A stretch of 64,000 nucleotides of DNA from an uncultured Rhizobiaceae bacterium. GTDB taxonomy: Bacteria; Pseudomonadota; Alphaproteobacteria; Rhizobiales; Rhizobiaceae. Positions 55,911 to 64,000 of the stretch are shown one piece after another. The notes under the pieces were generated by a model. That model saw only the letters and a list, made by a program, of their open reading frames with translations, had not been told where the DNA came from and made no database searches. A program made the position numbers and the translations under genes. Where the stretch lies: the NCBI GenBank assembly GCA_947259295.1, contig CAMYMG010000036.1, positions 62,001 through 126,000 of the forward strand, given 5' to 3'. Positions within the stretch are counted from its first letter, which is position 1. The number at the start of each line of letters is the position of its first letter.

Positions 55911-56558
55911 ATGAAAACTGACACGGTTCCTGACATTCTCCCGCCGCGCGGCCATGACGCGAAACGCGTTTCGGTCATCGAGGCGGCGGCAGCAGTGTTC
56001 TGCCGCGAAGGATTTGCCGGCGCCAATATCGACCTGATCGCGGCCGAAGCCGGTGTGTCGCGCCAGACCATCTACAATCACCACGGCGACAAGGAGCACC
56101 TGTTCATCGCCGTGGTTCGCGAACTGGCCGAACGCACCAACGCCGGCTATTTCGAGACGATCTCGACCTTTCCCGACCAGCCTGAGGATCTCGAGGCCGA
56201 CCTCATCGCCTTTGCCGTCCGCCTGCACAGCAACTGCATCTGCAACCGCGATGGCAAGTTCCTGCGCAAGCTGGTCCAGGCGGAAGGCGAGCGCTACCCG
56301 GAACTGTTCGCCGGCTGGCGCGAACAGGGCCCCTCGCGCACCTGGGCCGCACTGGCGGCGCGTTTCGCCCGGCTCGCCCATGCCGGCCTGCTGGACATCG
56401 ACGATCCCGATCTTGCCGCGCGACAGTTCCTCGCTCTGATCAACGCCGATCTGCAGGTTACCATGATGCTGGGCATGCAGCCGGACGAAGCCGCGCTCCG
56501 GACGGCGTCCACAAATGCGGTGCGCACGTTCCTCAAAGCATTTCGCGCCCCCGGCTGA
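55911..56558 (+). CDS. TetR/AcrR-family regulator
   Basis: The 215-aa protein has the DNA-binding segment IDLIAAEAGVSRQTIYNHHGDKEHLF (about 38-63) and a TetR_C_AefR-like C-terminal part with FLRKLVQAEGERYPEL. It probably represses the divergent Bcr/CflA transporter. The true start MKTDTVPD at 55911 lies well inside the track ORF. Confidence 0.9.
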   Translation: MKTDTVPDILPPRGHDAKRVSVIEAAAAVFCREGFAGANIDLIAAEAGVSRQTIYNHHGDKEHLFIAVVRELAERTNAGYFETISTFPDQPEDLEADLIAFAVRLHSNCICNRDGKFLRKLVQAEGERYPELFAGWREQGPSRTWAALAARFARLAHAGLLDIDDPDLAARQFLALINADLQVTMMLGMQPDEAALRTASTNAVRTFLKAFRAPG

Positions 56559-56695
56559 CCCCTCACTGCCGCATTTTTGCCTCAAGGCGGTCCGACGCAG
56601 ACGGCCGGAGGCCGCTGTCCCGCTATATCCCGGTTTACGCCGGCCCCAAGCTTGACTACAGCTATTATGATCGATTCAGAGGAAGCCGCCGATCA

Positions 56696-57259
56696 ATGGC
56701 CGAAGACCATATCCGCTACGACATCCTGGCTCAGGAGGCTTTGCGCGGCGTCATGCGCAAGGTTCTTGCCGAGGTGGCGCGGACCGGCCTCCCCGGTAAT
56801 CACCACTTCTTCATCACCTTCGTTACCGGGGCGCCGGGCGTCCGCATCTCGCCGCGCCTGCGCGAGCGCTATCCGGAGCAGATGACGATCGTCGTGCAGT
56901 TCCAGTATTGGGACCTGAAGGTCACAGACAGCGGTTTCGAAATCGGCCTGTCCTTCTCCGACGTTCCCGAGCGATTAGAAATTCCCTTCGCCGCCGTCCG
57001 CGGCTTCTACGACCCTTCGGTCAACTTCGAGCTCGAATTCGATGTGAAGACCGACATTGCCGCCGAGTCCGAGACTGCAGAGGAAGACGAGGCGCCGAAG
57101 AAGCTGAAGGGCGAGATTGCGAAACCGGCCGCCGTCGCAAAGAAGCCTGACGCCAAGAAAAAGCCGGCTCAAGACAAGGACGGCAAGAAGGATGCCGTTG
57201 CGGACGCGGCGGCCAAGAGCGCCGAAGTCGTGTCTCTCGACGCATTCCGCAAGAAGTAG
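56696..57259 (+). CDS. sspB: SspB, ClpXP adaptor for ssrA-tagged proteins (alpha type)
   Basis: The 187-aa protein has an SspB core (about 1-120; NHHFFITFVTGAPGVRISPRLRERYPEQMTIV) and a Lys/Ala-rich linker ending VVSLDAFRKK, a likely ClpX-docking tail. It presents tagged proteins to ClpXP. It is 2.9 kb from ssrA on the same strand, and two small genes follow tightly (2 bp, then 4-bp overlap). Confidence 0.93.
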   Translation: MAEDHIRYDILAQEALRGVMRKVLAEVARTGLPGNHHFFITFVTGAPGVRISPRLRERYPEQMTIVVQFQYWDLKVTDSGFEIGLSFSDVPERLEIPFAAVRGFYDPSVNFELEFDVKTDIAAESETAEEDEAPKKLKGEIAKPAAVAKKPDAKKKPAQDKDGKKDAVADAAAKSAEVVSLDAFRKK

Positions 57260-57261
57260 CG

Positions 57262-57459
57262 GTGTCTTCCGTCGTCAATCTCCGTCTCGCCCGCAAACGC
57301 AAGGCGCGTGCGGAGAATGAGCGGACTGCCAGCGAGAACCGCGCCCTGCACGGCCGTACCCTCGAGGAAAAGCGGCGCGACAGGCTGAACGCCAAGAAAT
57401 CCGCCGCCTTTGTCGACGGCCACCGGCGCGAAACGGGCAGCGACGACGAGACGCAATGA
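57262..57459 (+). CDS. DUF4169 small basic protein
   Basis: The 65-aa protein starts at a GTG 2 bp after sspB and is highly charged and likely helical: VVNLRLARKRKARAENER, then GRTLEEKRRDRLNAK. It fits DUF4169, a family limited to alphaproteobacteria and of unknown role. Position suggests translational coupling to sspB. Confidence 0.82.
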   Translation: MSSVVNLRLARKRKARAENERTASENRALHGRTLEEKRRDRLNAKKSAAFVDGHRRETGSDDETQ

Positions 57460-57680
57460 CCGCCGTCCGCAAGCGATCGGTCACCATTCGTGGGCACCGC
57501 ACCAGCTTTTCGCTCGAACAGCCCTTCTTCGATGACCTGCAGGCCATTGCCACCGATCGCGGCATGGCGGTGGCCGCCCTCGTTGCCGAGATCGACGAAA
57601 GCCGGCCCCGCGATGCAAACCTGTCGTCAGCGCTAAGGATATTCGTGCTCGACCACGCCAAGAAGTCGCGGTCGGCCTGA
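57456..57680 (+). CDS. Ribbon-helix-helix domain protein
   Basis: The 74-aa protein has an RHH_4-type fold: RSVTIRGHRTSFSLEQPFFDDLQAIATDRG followed by VAALVAEIDE. It overlaps the DUF4169 gene by 4 bp. RHH domains usually bind DNA as dimers; this family's target is unknown. Confidence 0.85.
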   Translation: MTAVRKRSVTIRGHRTSFSLEQPFFDDLQAIATDRGMAVAALVAEIDESRPRDANLSSALRIFVLDHAKKSRSA

Positions 57681-57683
57681 CTG

Positions 57684-60600
57684 CTACTCGGTACCTTGCA
57701 GCATCCTCATGAAGCCGTCCATCGACAGCGAAGGCTCCGGTTCGGGCTTGCTTTCGGCGGCCGGCCGATTGCTTTCGACGGGTGCTGCGAGCGGCAGACG
57801 TTCGATGCCTGGCGTCGGATCGACAATCGGTTCCTCGAAGGCACGGCGCGCCTTCTCTTCGGCATCGCGCCGGGCGGCTTCTTCCTCTGCGCGGGCCGCG
57901 GCGGCCCTGGCTTCGTCGGCCTGCCTGGCTTCTTCGGCGGCGCGCTCTTCAGCTTGCGACTGCTGTCGTGCCGCCTCCTCGGCCTTGCGCGCCTCTTCGG
58001 CTTCGGCCTCCGCCTTGCGGCGCGCCTCCTCTTCCTGCTCGCGCAACAGCCCCATCGCCTTGTCGTGCTCTTCCTGGAGCGCCGCATAATAGCGCACCTC
58101 GCGGCGCAGCCGCTGCTTCTCCAGCAGCGACGCCTGCATCGCCTCGACCCGCGCCTGTTCTGCCTCCAGCGCGCGCTGCGTCAGGAACTGCGCCAGCGGC
58201 TCGCTGTCGAACGTCACGCCGGCGGTCGCAAGCGGTCCCTCGAGGCTGAAACGCAGCGCCGGCTCCGAACCGACCAGCGCCTCGATACCGGGCTTGTAGG
58301 TGATCGTCCCGTCGGCCGAAACCTCGCCCGTGTTGAAGTCGGCCTCGACGTCGGCCTCTAGTTTCGCAGCGTCGTTCTCCAGCGTCAGCGGCGGGGCGCG
58401 CAGCACGCCGCCTGCTATGGTGAAGGCGGCCTCGGCGGGATCGGCCGCAAAACTCCCCGAAGCGGCGATCGCCGGCGCGAAGCCCGCGGTCCTTGCGGCG
58501 TCGATATCCTTGCCCAACATGTCGGCCCGCGCGATGAACCGCGGCAGGGCCTCCGGATTGATGCCGTCGATGGCCAGCGAGCGAAGTGCCGCCGTTCCGG
58601 AACCCGCCATCGTCGCAACCAGGCCGCTGACCGACTTGCCGCTCGCCGAGAGTCCGGTCGAGATATCGCCCTGCCCGCGCACGCCCTGCGTCCCCAGCAC
58701 CCTGGCGATATCGGCGCCGCTGAGTTTCATCTGGCCGGTGACGATGCCGGTCCCGCCATTGTTCTTGATCTCGAAAAGGCCGCTCACCTCGCCGCCGAAC
58801 AGCTTCGCCTTCAGGTCGGAGACGCGCAGGCCCTCGTCGTCGAGCTTCAACGACAGGCCGGCATCGTAGCCGGTGGCGAAGGAACCCGCTGCAAGCGTTG
58901 CGGCAGAAATCTGCACATCGGCGCTGAACGGCGCCGTCACTGCCGCCTGGAAAGGCGTCTGCGACCAGGCAAGCCCGCCGGCCTCGACCGCCGCCTCGCC
59001 GAGCACCATGGCGACCAGCGGATCGAGTGCCAGTTCGTCGAGCGTCAACTGGCCAGACACATGCGGCCTGCCATCCTTGAGCACGGCATTCACGTCGCCG
59101 GCCACCGCCGCCTCGCTGACCGCGCCCTCGATGCCGCCGAGCACCAGCAGTTCGTCGGCATAGTCGGCCTCGGCCCTCAGATCCACGGGGATGCCCGCTC
59201 CCATGCCCGGCAGCCCGACGCCGGCCGTCATAAGCCAGGGTTCGAGGTCAGTCGTGTTGAGGTTTGCCGTGCCCTTGAGACTGACGCCGCCTCCCTCGAT
59301 GCGGGACCTGCCCGAAAATGCCGCCGCAAAGCCGTCTGCCGTCAGGGCTGCCGCCGTCTCCATGTCCGCAGAAAGCTTGCCCTTGACGGTCAGGTCGGTC
59401 TCGCCCGCTCCCGTCATGCCGATTTCCAGCACAGGCAAGCCGTAAAGTGCCAGCAGCCTGGTTGCATCGTCATTGCGGCCCGACAGTATCAGCGAAACCT
59501 CGGTGTCAGCGATCGCGTCGGGCCGGCCGTTGCCCGACAGCGTCGCCGACAGCGCCGTACCGCCGGCTTTGCCCTGCGCGCTGACGGCGAAGCCCGTACT
59601 GCCGTCGCCATTGGCGGCCGATGTGGCGACGATATCGAGACGCGCGTCCGAAAACAGGTCGGGATGCGACGCAGCACGTTGCTGCAGTCCCTTGACGATC
59701 GGGTTCGTTCCGTAACGCTCGGACGCCGCTGCAATCAACGGCGCAAGGTCAACGGCCACGAGGGACGCATCGACATTGCCGGCCAGATCGTCGGGAAACC
59801 CCTTCAGCGTCCCGGTTGCGCTGACCGTGGCGCCGGCCAGCCCGCCGATCGACAGGCGGTCGATCTCGAGCAGGCCCTCGCGCAGCCTCAGAGCCGTGTC
59901 CACGCTGTTGGCTGTAAGGCCGGCCGCACTTACCGGCCCGGCCTTGATCTCCAGGTCGAGGTCGCGGTCGGCGAAGCGGTTGGTGCCGACATCGCTGACA
60001 AACAGCGACGCCAGCGCCGCGAGACCGTCGACGTCGAGCGCCCCGCCCTCCAGGGAAAGCACCGTGGAGGCCTTGGCGTCGCGCGGCTCGGAACTCTCGG
60101 CATGGCCGCGGAACGTCGCATTGCCTAGCCCGAGCTCGAGGTCGTCGAAGCGCTGGTGGTTCTTGGTCAGGTCGACCGTGGCTCGGAAGCCCGCAGCAGG
60201 CAGCCTCCTGATCGCGTCGTCGACATTCTGCGACACCCAGGCCGCAAAGCCGGATGGCTGGCCGATGGCTAGCAGCAGCGATCCCTTGAACCCCAGTTCT
60301 CCGTCGGTCCTCAACCGTCCGTCGGCTTCGAGCGTCGTCCGCCCGGGCAGCGTCGCGGCAAGCGACTTGATGGTCCATCCGTCGGGGGCGGGCTCGGCCG
60401 ACAGGCGGACCTCGCGGATCGTGGTATCTCCCGCCACCACTGCCGGCAGGTTGACGTCAAGCGTGCCTGGGATGGTCGGCCTCGGCAGGTCTGCCAGCGC
60501 CTCCTGCGTGGCGGCGAGACGCTGGCTGAAGTTCTGTCCACCGCCGCCTTCCTCGGCGCCGATGGCCTCGTCGAAGCGCACCTGCGCGCCGTCCACCGTG

Positions 60601-61517
60601 ACCTCGAAACGCGCCTGCTCGCCGAGGTCGACAAAACCGCGGCCGTCTGCCGAGTAGGGGTTGGACAGAGGGCCGGTCTCGAACAGGAACTCGTCGAAAG
60701 ACAGCCTCTCGTGGTCGAGGGAGAACTTGCCGTTGATCCGGTAGCCGGGCCCCTGATCGGCCGCCGGCTGCTGCGTCGGGTCGCGGCGCGCCGCAATCTT
60801 GAAGGTGCCGCCGTAGTTGGCCGCCCCGTTCTCGAAGCGGATATTGCCGTCGGATTCCACGCTGACGGCATGGATTTCCGGCTCCGCCTGGATTCTGAGC
60901 CGCATTGCCCCGGCCGAATCCACTTTGCCTGTGTTGACCGTCAGTGCCGTCAGCATGCCGTCGAGGCGCGCAGAGCCGGTTACCCGCCACGGCCCGTCGA
61001 GCGACTTCGCAGATATCTGTGTGTTGATCTCGGTCAGCCGGTGCGTGCGGCCGCTGGCCACGTGGCGTAGGGATATCTGCCCTTCCGTCACGGTCAGCTT
61101 CTCGATCGAGATCTGCTCGGCGTCGAAGGGAGCGGATGGCCGCACGGCCCAGTCGACGGTACCGTCGTCCGCGACTTCGATCGTTGCCTTCGGCCGCACC
61201 AGCCGCATGTCGAAGATCAGGATGTCGCCGCGCAGAAACGGCGCCAGTTCGGCATCCATCGAGAAGGTCTCGACCGTCATCGCCGCTTCGCCGTTGGGGC
61301 CGCCGCCGACGGCAACGTCGGAGAAGGTCACCGAGGGAAACGGCAAGAGGCGTGCGGTTGCGTCGCCGTTGACGGTTACCCGGCGCCCGAGCACGGCGCT
61401 CGCCTCGCGCTCGAACCCGGCACGGTAGCTGGACCAGTCGACAAAATACGGCACCACCAGCGCCGCCGTCAGCGCCAGCACGATCAGACCGCCAATGATT
61501 ACAAAAAGTCGGGCCAG
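57684..61517 (-). CDS. Large AsmA-family envelope protein
   Basis: The protein is about 1,277 aa. It has an N-terminal membrane anchor (FVIIGGLIVLALTAALVVPYFVDW), an AsmA domain, a long beta-rich repeat region, an AsmA_2 C-terminal domain and a final coiled coil rich in Glu, Ala and Arg (about 1140-1230). AsmA proteins are bridge-like lipid transporters. The track begins at GTG 61481, which cuts the membrane helix. A CTG at 61515-61517 has AAGGA six bases upstream and restores a full LARLFVIIGG helix; no ATG, GTG or TTG lies between it and the upstream stop. I therefore take CTG as the likely start. Confidence 0.85.
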   Translation of the reverse strand: MARLFVIIGGLIVLALTAALVVPYFVDWSSYRAGFEREASAVLGRRVTVNGDATARLLPFPSVTFSDVAVGGGPNGEAAMTVETFSMDAELAPFLRGDILIFDMRLVRPKATIEVADDGTVDWAVRPSAPFDAEQISIEKLTVTEGQISLRHVASGRTHRLTEINTQISAKSLDGPWRVTGSARLDGMLTALTVNTGKVDSAGAMRLRIQAEPEIHAVSVESDGNIRFENGAANYGGTFKIAARRDPTQQPAADQGPGYRINGKFSLDHERLSFDEFLFETGPLSNPYSADGRGFVDLGEQARFEVTVDGAQVRFDEAIGAEEGGGGQNFSQRLAATQEALADLPRPTIPGTLDVNLPAVVAGDTTIREVRLSAEPAPDGWTIKSLAATLPGRTTLEADGRLRTDGELGFKGSLLLAIGQPSGFAAWVSQNVDDAIRRLPAAGFRATVDLTKNHQRFDDLELGLGNATFRGHAESSEPRDAKASTVLSLEGGALDVDGLAALASLFVSDVGTNRFADRDLDLEIKAGPVSAAGLTANSVDTALRLREGLLEIDRLSIGGLAGATVSATGTLKGFPDDLAGNVDASLVAVDLAPLIAAASERYGTNPIVKGLQQRAASHPDLFSDARLDIVATSAANGDGSTGFAVSAQGKAGGTALSATLSGNGRPDAIADTEVSLILSGRNDDATRLLALYGLPVLEIGMTGAGETDLTVKGKLSADMETAAALTADGFAAAFSGRSRIEGGGVSLKGTANLNTTDLEPWLMTAGVGLPGMGAGIPVDLRAEADYADELLVLGGIEGAVSEAAVAGDVNAVLKDGRPHVSGQLTLDELALDPLVAMVLGEAAVEAGGLAWSQTPFQAAVTAPFSADVQISAATLAAGSFATGYDAGLSLKLDDEGLRVSDLKAKLFGGEVSGLFEIKNNGGTGIVTGQMKLSGADIARVLGTQGVRGQGDISTGLSASGKSVSGLVATMAGSGTAALRSLAIDGINPEALPRFIARADMLGKDIDAARTAGFAPAIAASGSFAADPAEAAFTIAGGVLRAPPLTLENDAAKLEADVEADFNTGEVSADGTITYKPGIEALVGSEPALRFSLEGPLATAGVTFDSEPLAQFLTQRALEAEQARVEAMQASLLEKQRLRREVRYYAALQEEHDKAMGLLREQEEEARRKAEAEAEEARKAEEAARQQSQAEERAAEEARQADEARAAAARAEEEAARRDAEEKARRAFEEPIVDPTPGIERLPLAAPVESNRPAAESKPEPEPSLSMDGFMRMLQGTE

Positions 61518-61621
61518 CTTCGATCCTTCACCGGTGTGCCAGAAGTGGACGCTAGTCTACCTGCATCCGCGTGTCGATAAAATGGCGTTTTGCACCAGTG
61601 GCTTCCGGCAAGTGCACTTCG

Positions 61622-63034
61622 CTACATCAGCGGAAAGATCTTGCCCGGGTTCATGATGTTCTGCGGGTCGAGCGACCTCTTGATGGCGCGCATGACCTCG
61701 ATGCCATGGCCAATTTCCTGTTCGATGAAGCTGAGCTTGCCCTGGCCGATACCGTGCTCGCCCGTGCAGGTGCCGTCCATGCGCACCGCCCGGCTGTTGA
61801 GACGCGCGACGAACTTCTCCGACAATGCGATCTCGGCCGGATCCTGGACGTCCATCAGGACCAGCACGTGGAAGTTGCCGTCGCCGACATGGCCGACGAT
61901 CGGCGCGATCAGACCCATCTCGGCGATGTCGGCCTCCGTCTCGGCGATGCATTCGGCGAGACGCGAGATCGGCACGCAGACATCGGTCGACAGGCCACGC
62001 GCACCGGGTCTCAGCGTCAGCGACGCCCAATAGGCGTCATGGCGCGCCTTCCAGAGCTTGGCGCGCTCTTCTGCGACCGTCGTCCACTGGAAGGATCCAC
62101 CGCCAAATTCGGCAGTGATTTCCCCGAAAGTTTCCGCCTGCTCCGCGACGCTGGCCTCGCTGCCATGGAACTCGACGAACAGGCACGGGCTCTCCGGGTA
62201 GTCGAGATGCGAATAGGTCTTCATCGCGCGCATCTGCAGCGCGTTGACCAGTTCGATGCGGGCCACCGGTATGCCCATCTGGATCGTCGCGATGACCGCT
62301 TCGCAGGCCTGCTCGACGGTCGGGAACGGACAGACGCCGCCCGACACCGCCTGCGGGATGCCGGCGAGTTTGAGCGTGATCGAGGTGATGACGCCGATCG
62401 TGCCTTCCGATCCGACCAGCAGCCGCGTCAGGTCGTAGCCGGCCGAACTCTTCTTGGCCCGCCTGCCCGTCGTGACGATGCTGCCGTCCGCCATCACCGC
62501 CGTCAGCGACAGCACATTGTCGCGCATCGTGCCGTAGCGCACCGCGTTGGTTCCCGATGCTCGGGTCGCGGTCATGCCGCCGAGGCTCGCATTGGCGCCG
62601 GGATCGATCGGAAAGAATAGGCCGGTATTGCGAAGAAATTCATTGAGCTCGACGCGCGTCACGCCGGGCTCGACGGTGCAGTCCAGATCCTGCGCGTTGA
62701 CCTCCAAAACCTTGTTCATGCGCGACGTGTCGAGCGAAATGCCGCCGCCCGGCGCATTCACCTGGCCTTCCAGCGAGGTGCCGGCACCGAAGGCAATGAC
62801 CGGCACGCGATGCTCGGCACAGGCGCGCACGATTTCCTGCACCTCCTCCACCGTTTCCGGGAACACCACGCCGTCCGGCGCCTGCACAGGAATGTAGGTG
62901 GTCGTGTGGGCATGTTGCTCGCGAAGCGACTTGCCGGTCTGGAATCGCTCGCCAAAGCGCTGTTTCAGAATTCCAACCACGGTCGAAATGCCCGTTTCGT
63001 TGCGTTCCACGGTCAAAAGGTCGCTGAGTGCCAT
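61622..63034 (-). CDS. FAD-linked oxidase, D-lactate dehydrogenase (cytochrome)-like
   Basis: The 470-aa protein has a PCMH-type FAD domain (PVIAFGAGTSLEGQVNAPGGGISLD, PGANASLGGMTATRASGTNAVRYGTM, LVGSEGTIGVIT) and a C-terminal substrate domain with GHVGDGNFHVLVLMD and CTGEHGIGQGKL. It oxidises a 2-hydroxy acid such as D-lactate or glycolate. No Fe-S partner (GlcE/GlcF) adjoins, favouring D-lactate. AsmA lies 104 bp downstream. Confidence 0.9.
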   Translation of the reverse strand: MALSDLLTVERNETGISTVVGILKQRFGERFQTGKSLREQHAHTTTYIPVQAPDGVVFPETVEEVQEIVRACAEHRVPVIAFGAGTSLEGQVNAPGGGISLDTSRMNKVLEVNAQDLDCTVEPGVTRVELNEFLRNTGLFFPIDPGANASLGGMTATRASGTNAVRYGTMRDNVLSLTAVMADGSIVTTGRRAKKSSAGYDLTRLLVGSEGTIGVITSITLKLAGIPQAVSGGVCPFPTVEQACEAVIATIQMGIPVARIELVNALQMRAMKTYSHLDYPESPCLFVEFHGSEASVAEQAETFGEITAEFGGGSFQWTTVAEERAKLWKARHDAYWASLTLRPGARGLSTDVCVPISRLAECIAETEADIAEMGLIAPIVGHVGDGNFHVLVLMDVQDPAEIALSEKFVARLNSRAVRMDGTCTGEHGIGQGKLSFIEQEIGHGIEVMRAIKRSLDPQNIMNPGKIFPLM

Positions 63035-63168
63035 GATTTCCTGCGCGTTTGGGCCATCGACGGCCGCTGTCTTGCGTCTATGATCGATTCAAGCACCCAC
63101 CGTAAAGGTGAAAACCGATTCCCGGCAATCGCCCGGGCGACGGGCACAAGCGAACGCAAGGTATCTCA

Positions 63169-63651
63169 ATGACATTGTCAGCCCCCTTCGAGTCCCGCGT
63201 AATGGAAATCGAGAAGGACTGGATCGACTATAACGGCCATCTCAACATGGCTTATTATAACGTGCTGTTCGACCGCTGTTCTGACGACGCCTATGAAATC
63301 ATGGGGCTCGGTCCCGACTATGCCAGGGAGCGCCGCCTGACCATCTACACGGCGGAAGTCCATGTCTGCTACGTCCGGGAACTGCATCTCGGCGACAAGG
63401 TCACCGCGACCTTCCAGCTGCTCGACCACGACGCCAAGCGGCTGCGCGCCTACCAGGAAATCCGTCACGTCGACGGCTGGCTTGCCGCCACGTCCGAGAG
63501 CCTGTCGCTGCATGTCGACATGAGCGGCCCCAAGGTCGCGCCCTTCCCCGCCGACGTGATGGAGAAGGTCGAGGCAATGCGCGCTGCCCATGCCGCGCTG
63601 CCGATGCCGGAACGGGCTGGCCGCGCCATCGCCATCAAGCACAAGGCCTGA
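63169..63651 (+). CDS. Hotdog-fold acyl-CoA thioesterase
   Basis: The 160-aa protein has the 4HBT-like start of the active helix, DYNGHLNMAYYNVLFDRCSDDA, and a central ELHLGDKVTATFQLLDHDAKRLRAYQEI. It is like the betainyl-CoA thioesterase domain fused to some L-carnitine dehydrogenases, so a quaternary-amine acyl-CoA is one possible substrate, but no carnitine genes adjoin. It is divergent from the FAD oxidase. Confidence 0.85.
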   Translation: MTLSAPFESRVMEIEKDWIDYNGHLNMAYYNVLFDRCSDDAYEIMGLGPDYARERRLTIYTAEVHVCYVRELHLGDKVTATFQLLDHDAKRLRAYQEIRHVDGWLAATSESLSLHVDMSGPKVAPFPADVMEKVEAMRAAHAALPMPERAGRAIAIKHKA

Positions 63652-63804
63652 GCCGGCGCCGCGAAGCCGTGGTTACATTCCGTTAACCCTAATGAATAAT
63701 TAACGTGAATGACGAAATGCCACCTATTGATCCTCGCCGAGACTCATCTGAAATAGCCGCATCCGATTTTTTCGGACGAGGTCGGAGCGTGACTCGAGGC
63801 GCGG

Positions 63805-64000
63805 ATGAAGCAGGACATTGGAACAGCGGCGTCCCGACTCGCTGAAAACCCACGTATCACGGACTATGATTTCTGGCGCACCCTGAAAAATCTCGACAAC
63901 GAGATTTTTCGCATCGCCAGCGCCCGGCAGCCGATCCCGATCGAGATGATCCGCTGGCGCGCCATCATCCGCCAGGCACGTTCCCGGCGCGGCATGATCT
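63805..64000 (+). CDS. Unidentified protein, N-terminal fragment
   Basis: An ATG at 63805 opens 65 codons to the window end. The sequence contains ITDYDFWRTLKNLDNEIF, rich in aromatic and charged residues, and ends in Arg-rich QARSRRGMI. I do not recognise it. Coding is supported by codon bias and lack of stops only. Confidence 0.55.
   Translation, partial: MKQDIGTAASRLAENPRITDYDFWRTLKNLDNEIFRIASARQPIPIEMIRWRAIIRQARSRRGMI

Overview
The window is one high-GC chromosomal segment from an alphaproteobacterium of the Rhizobiales, most likely a Mesorhizobium-like member of the Phyllobacteriaceae. The main support is a circularly permuted two-piece tmRNA whose tag reads ANDNYAEARLAA, alpha-type SspB, BA14K and Omp25-like surface proteins, RIME-like palindromic repeats, and alphaproteobacterial neighbourhoods such as thyA-folA / hflK-hflC-DUF2065-degP. 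No insertion sequence, prophage, CRISPR array or rRNA operon is visible.

Region 1-11.8 kb is an ectoine/5-hydroxyectoine uptake and catabolism cluster. On the minus strand lie enuR (MocR-type regulator), uehABC (TRAP transporter), usp, eutA, eutB, eutC and the first codons of eutD/doeA, which runs off the left edge. Divergent on the plus strand are an Lrp/AsnC regulator, a semialdehyde dehydrogenase (ssd/doeC) and a class III aminotransferase (atf/doeD). A near-identical 14-bp motif occurs in front of uehA and in the enuR/asnC gap.

Region 11.8-23.3 kb holds regulators and small-molecule functions: MFS plus DUF1272 opposite a GlxA-type regulator, a glutathione transferase, a second GlxA-type regulator, an SRPBCC protein, an outer-membrane beta-barrel, tRNA-Lys(CTT), a PhzF-like protein, a MacAB-like efflux system and a RelE/HigB-type toxin-antitoxin pair behind a palindromic promoter that appears to give a leaderless mRNA.

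Region 23.3-39.5 kb holds a NUDIX/EEP pair, a BA14K protein, a PilZ protein, ilvC, a TetR gene with a 22-bp operator, kup, a STAS/SEC14-like protein, a PP2C-like phosphatase, a RecD-like helicase, SulP plus a tandem universal stress protein, TetR plus cupin, a cobalt-type nitrile hydratase operon, and mazEF.

Region 39.5-64 kb is mostly housekeeping. ilvB-ilvN lie behind a previously unlisted 17-aa branched-chain leader peptide and attenuator. Then come a HerA-like ATPase, a GGDEF protein, miaA and serB with overlapping start codons, a GNAT, degP-DUF2065-hflC-hflK, folA-thyA, the permuted ssrA gene, a NadR-like ATPase, a Bcr/CflA MFS with its TetR, sspB-DUF4169-RHH, a very large AsmA protein whose best start is CTG, an FAD-linked oxidase, a hotdog thioesterase and a truncated unknown gene at the right edge. 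No wholly new defence or biosynthetic system was found; the strongest second-look items are regulatory architectures.
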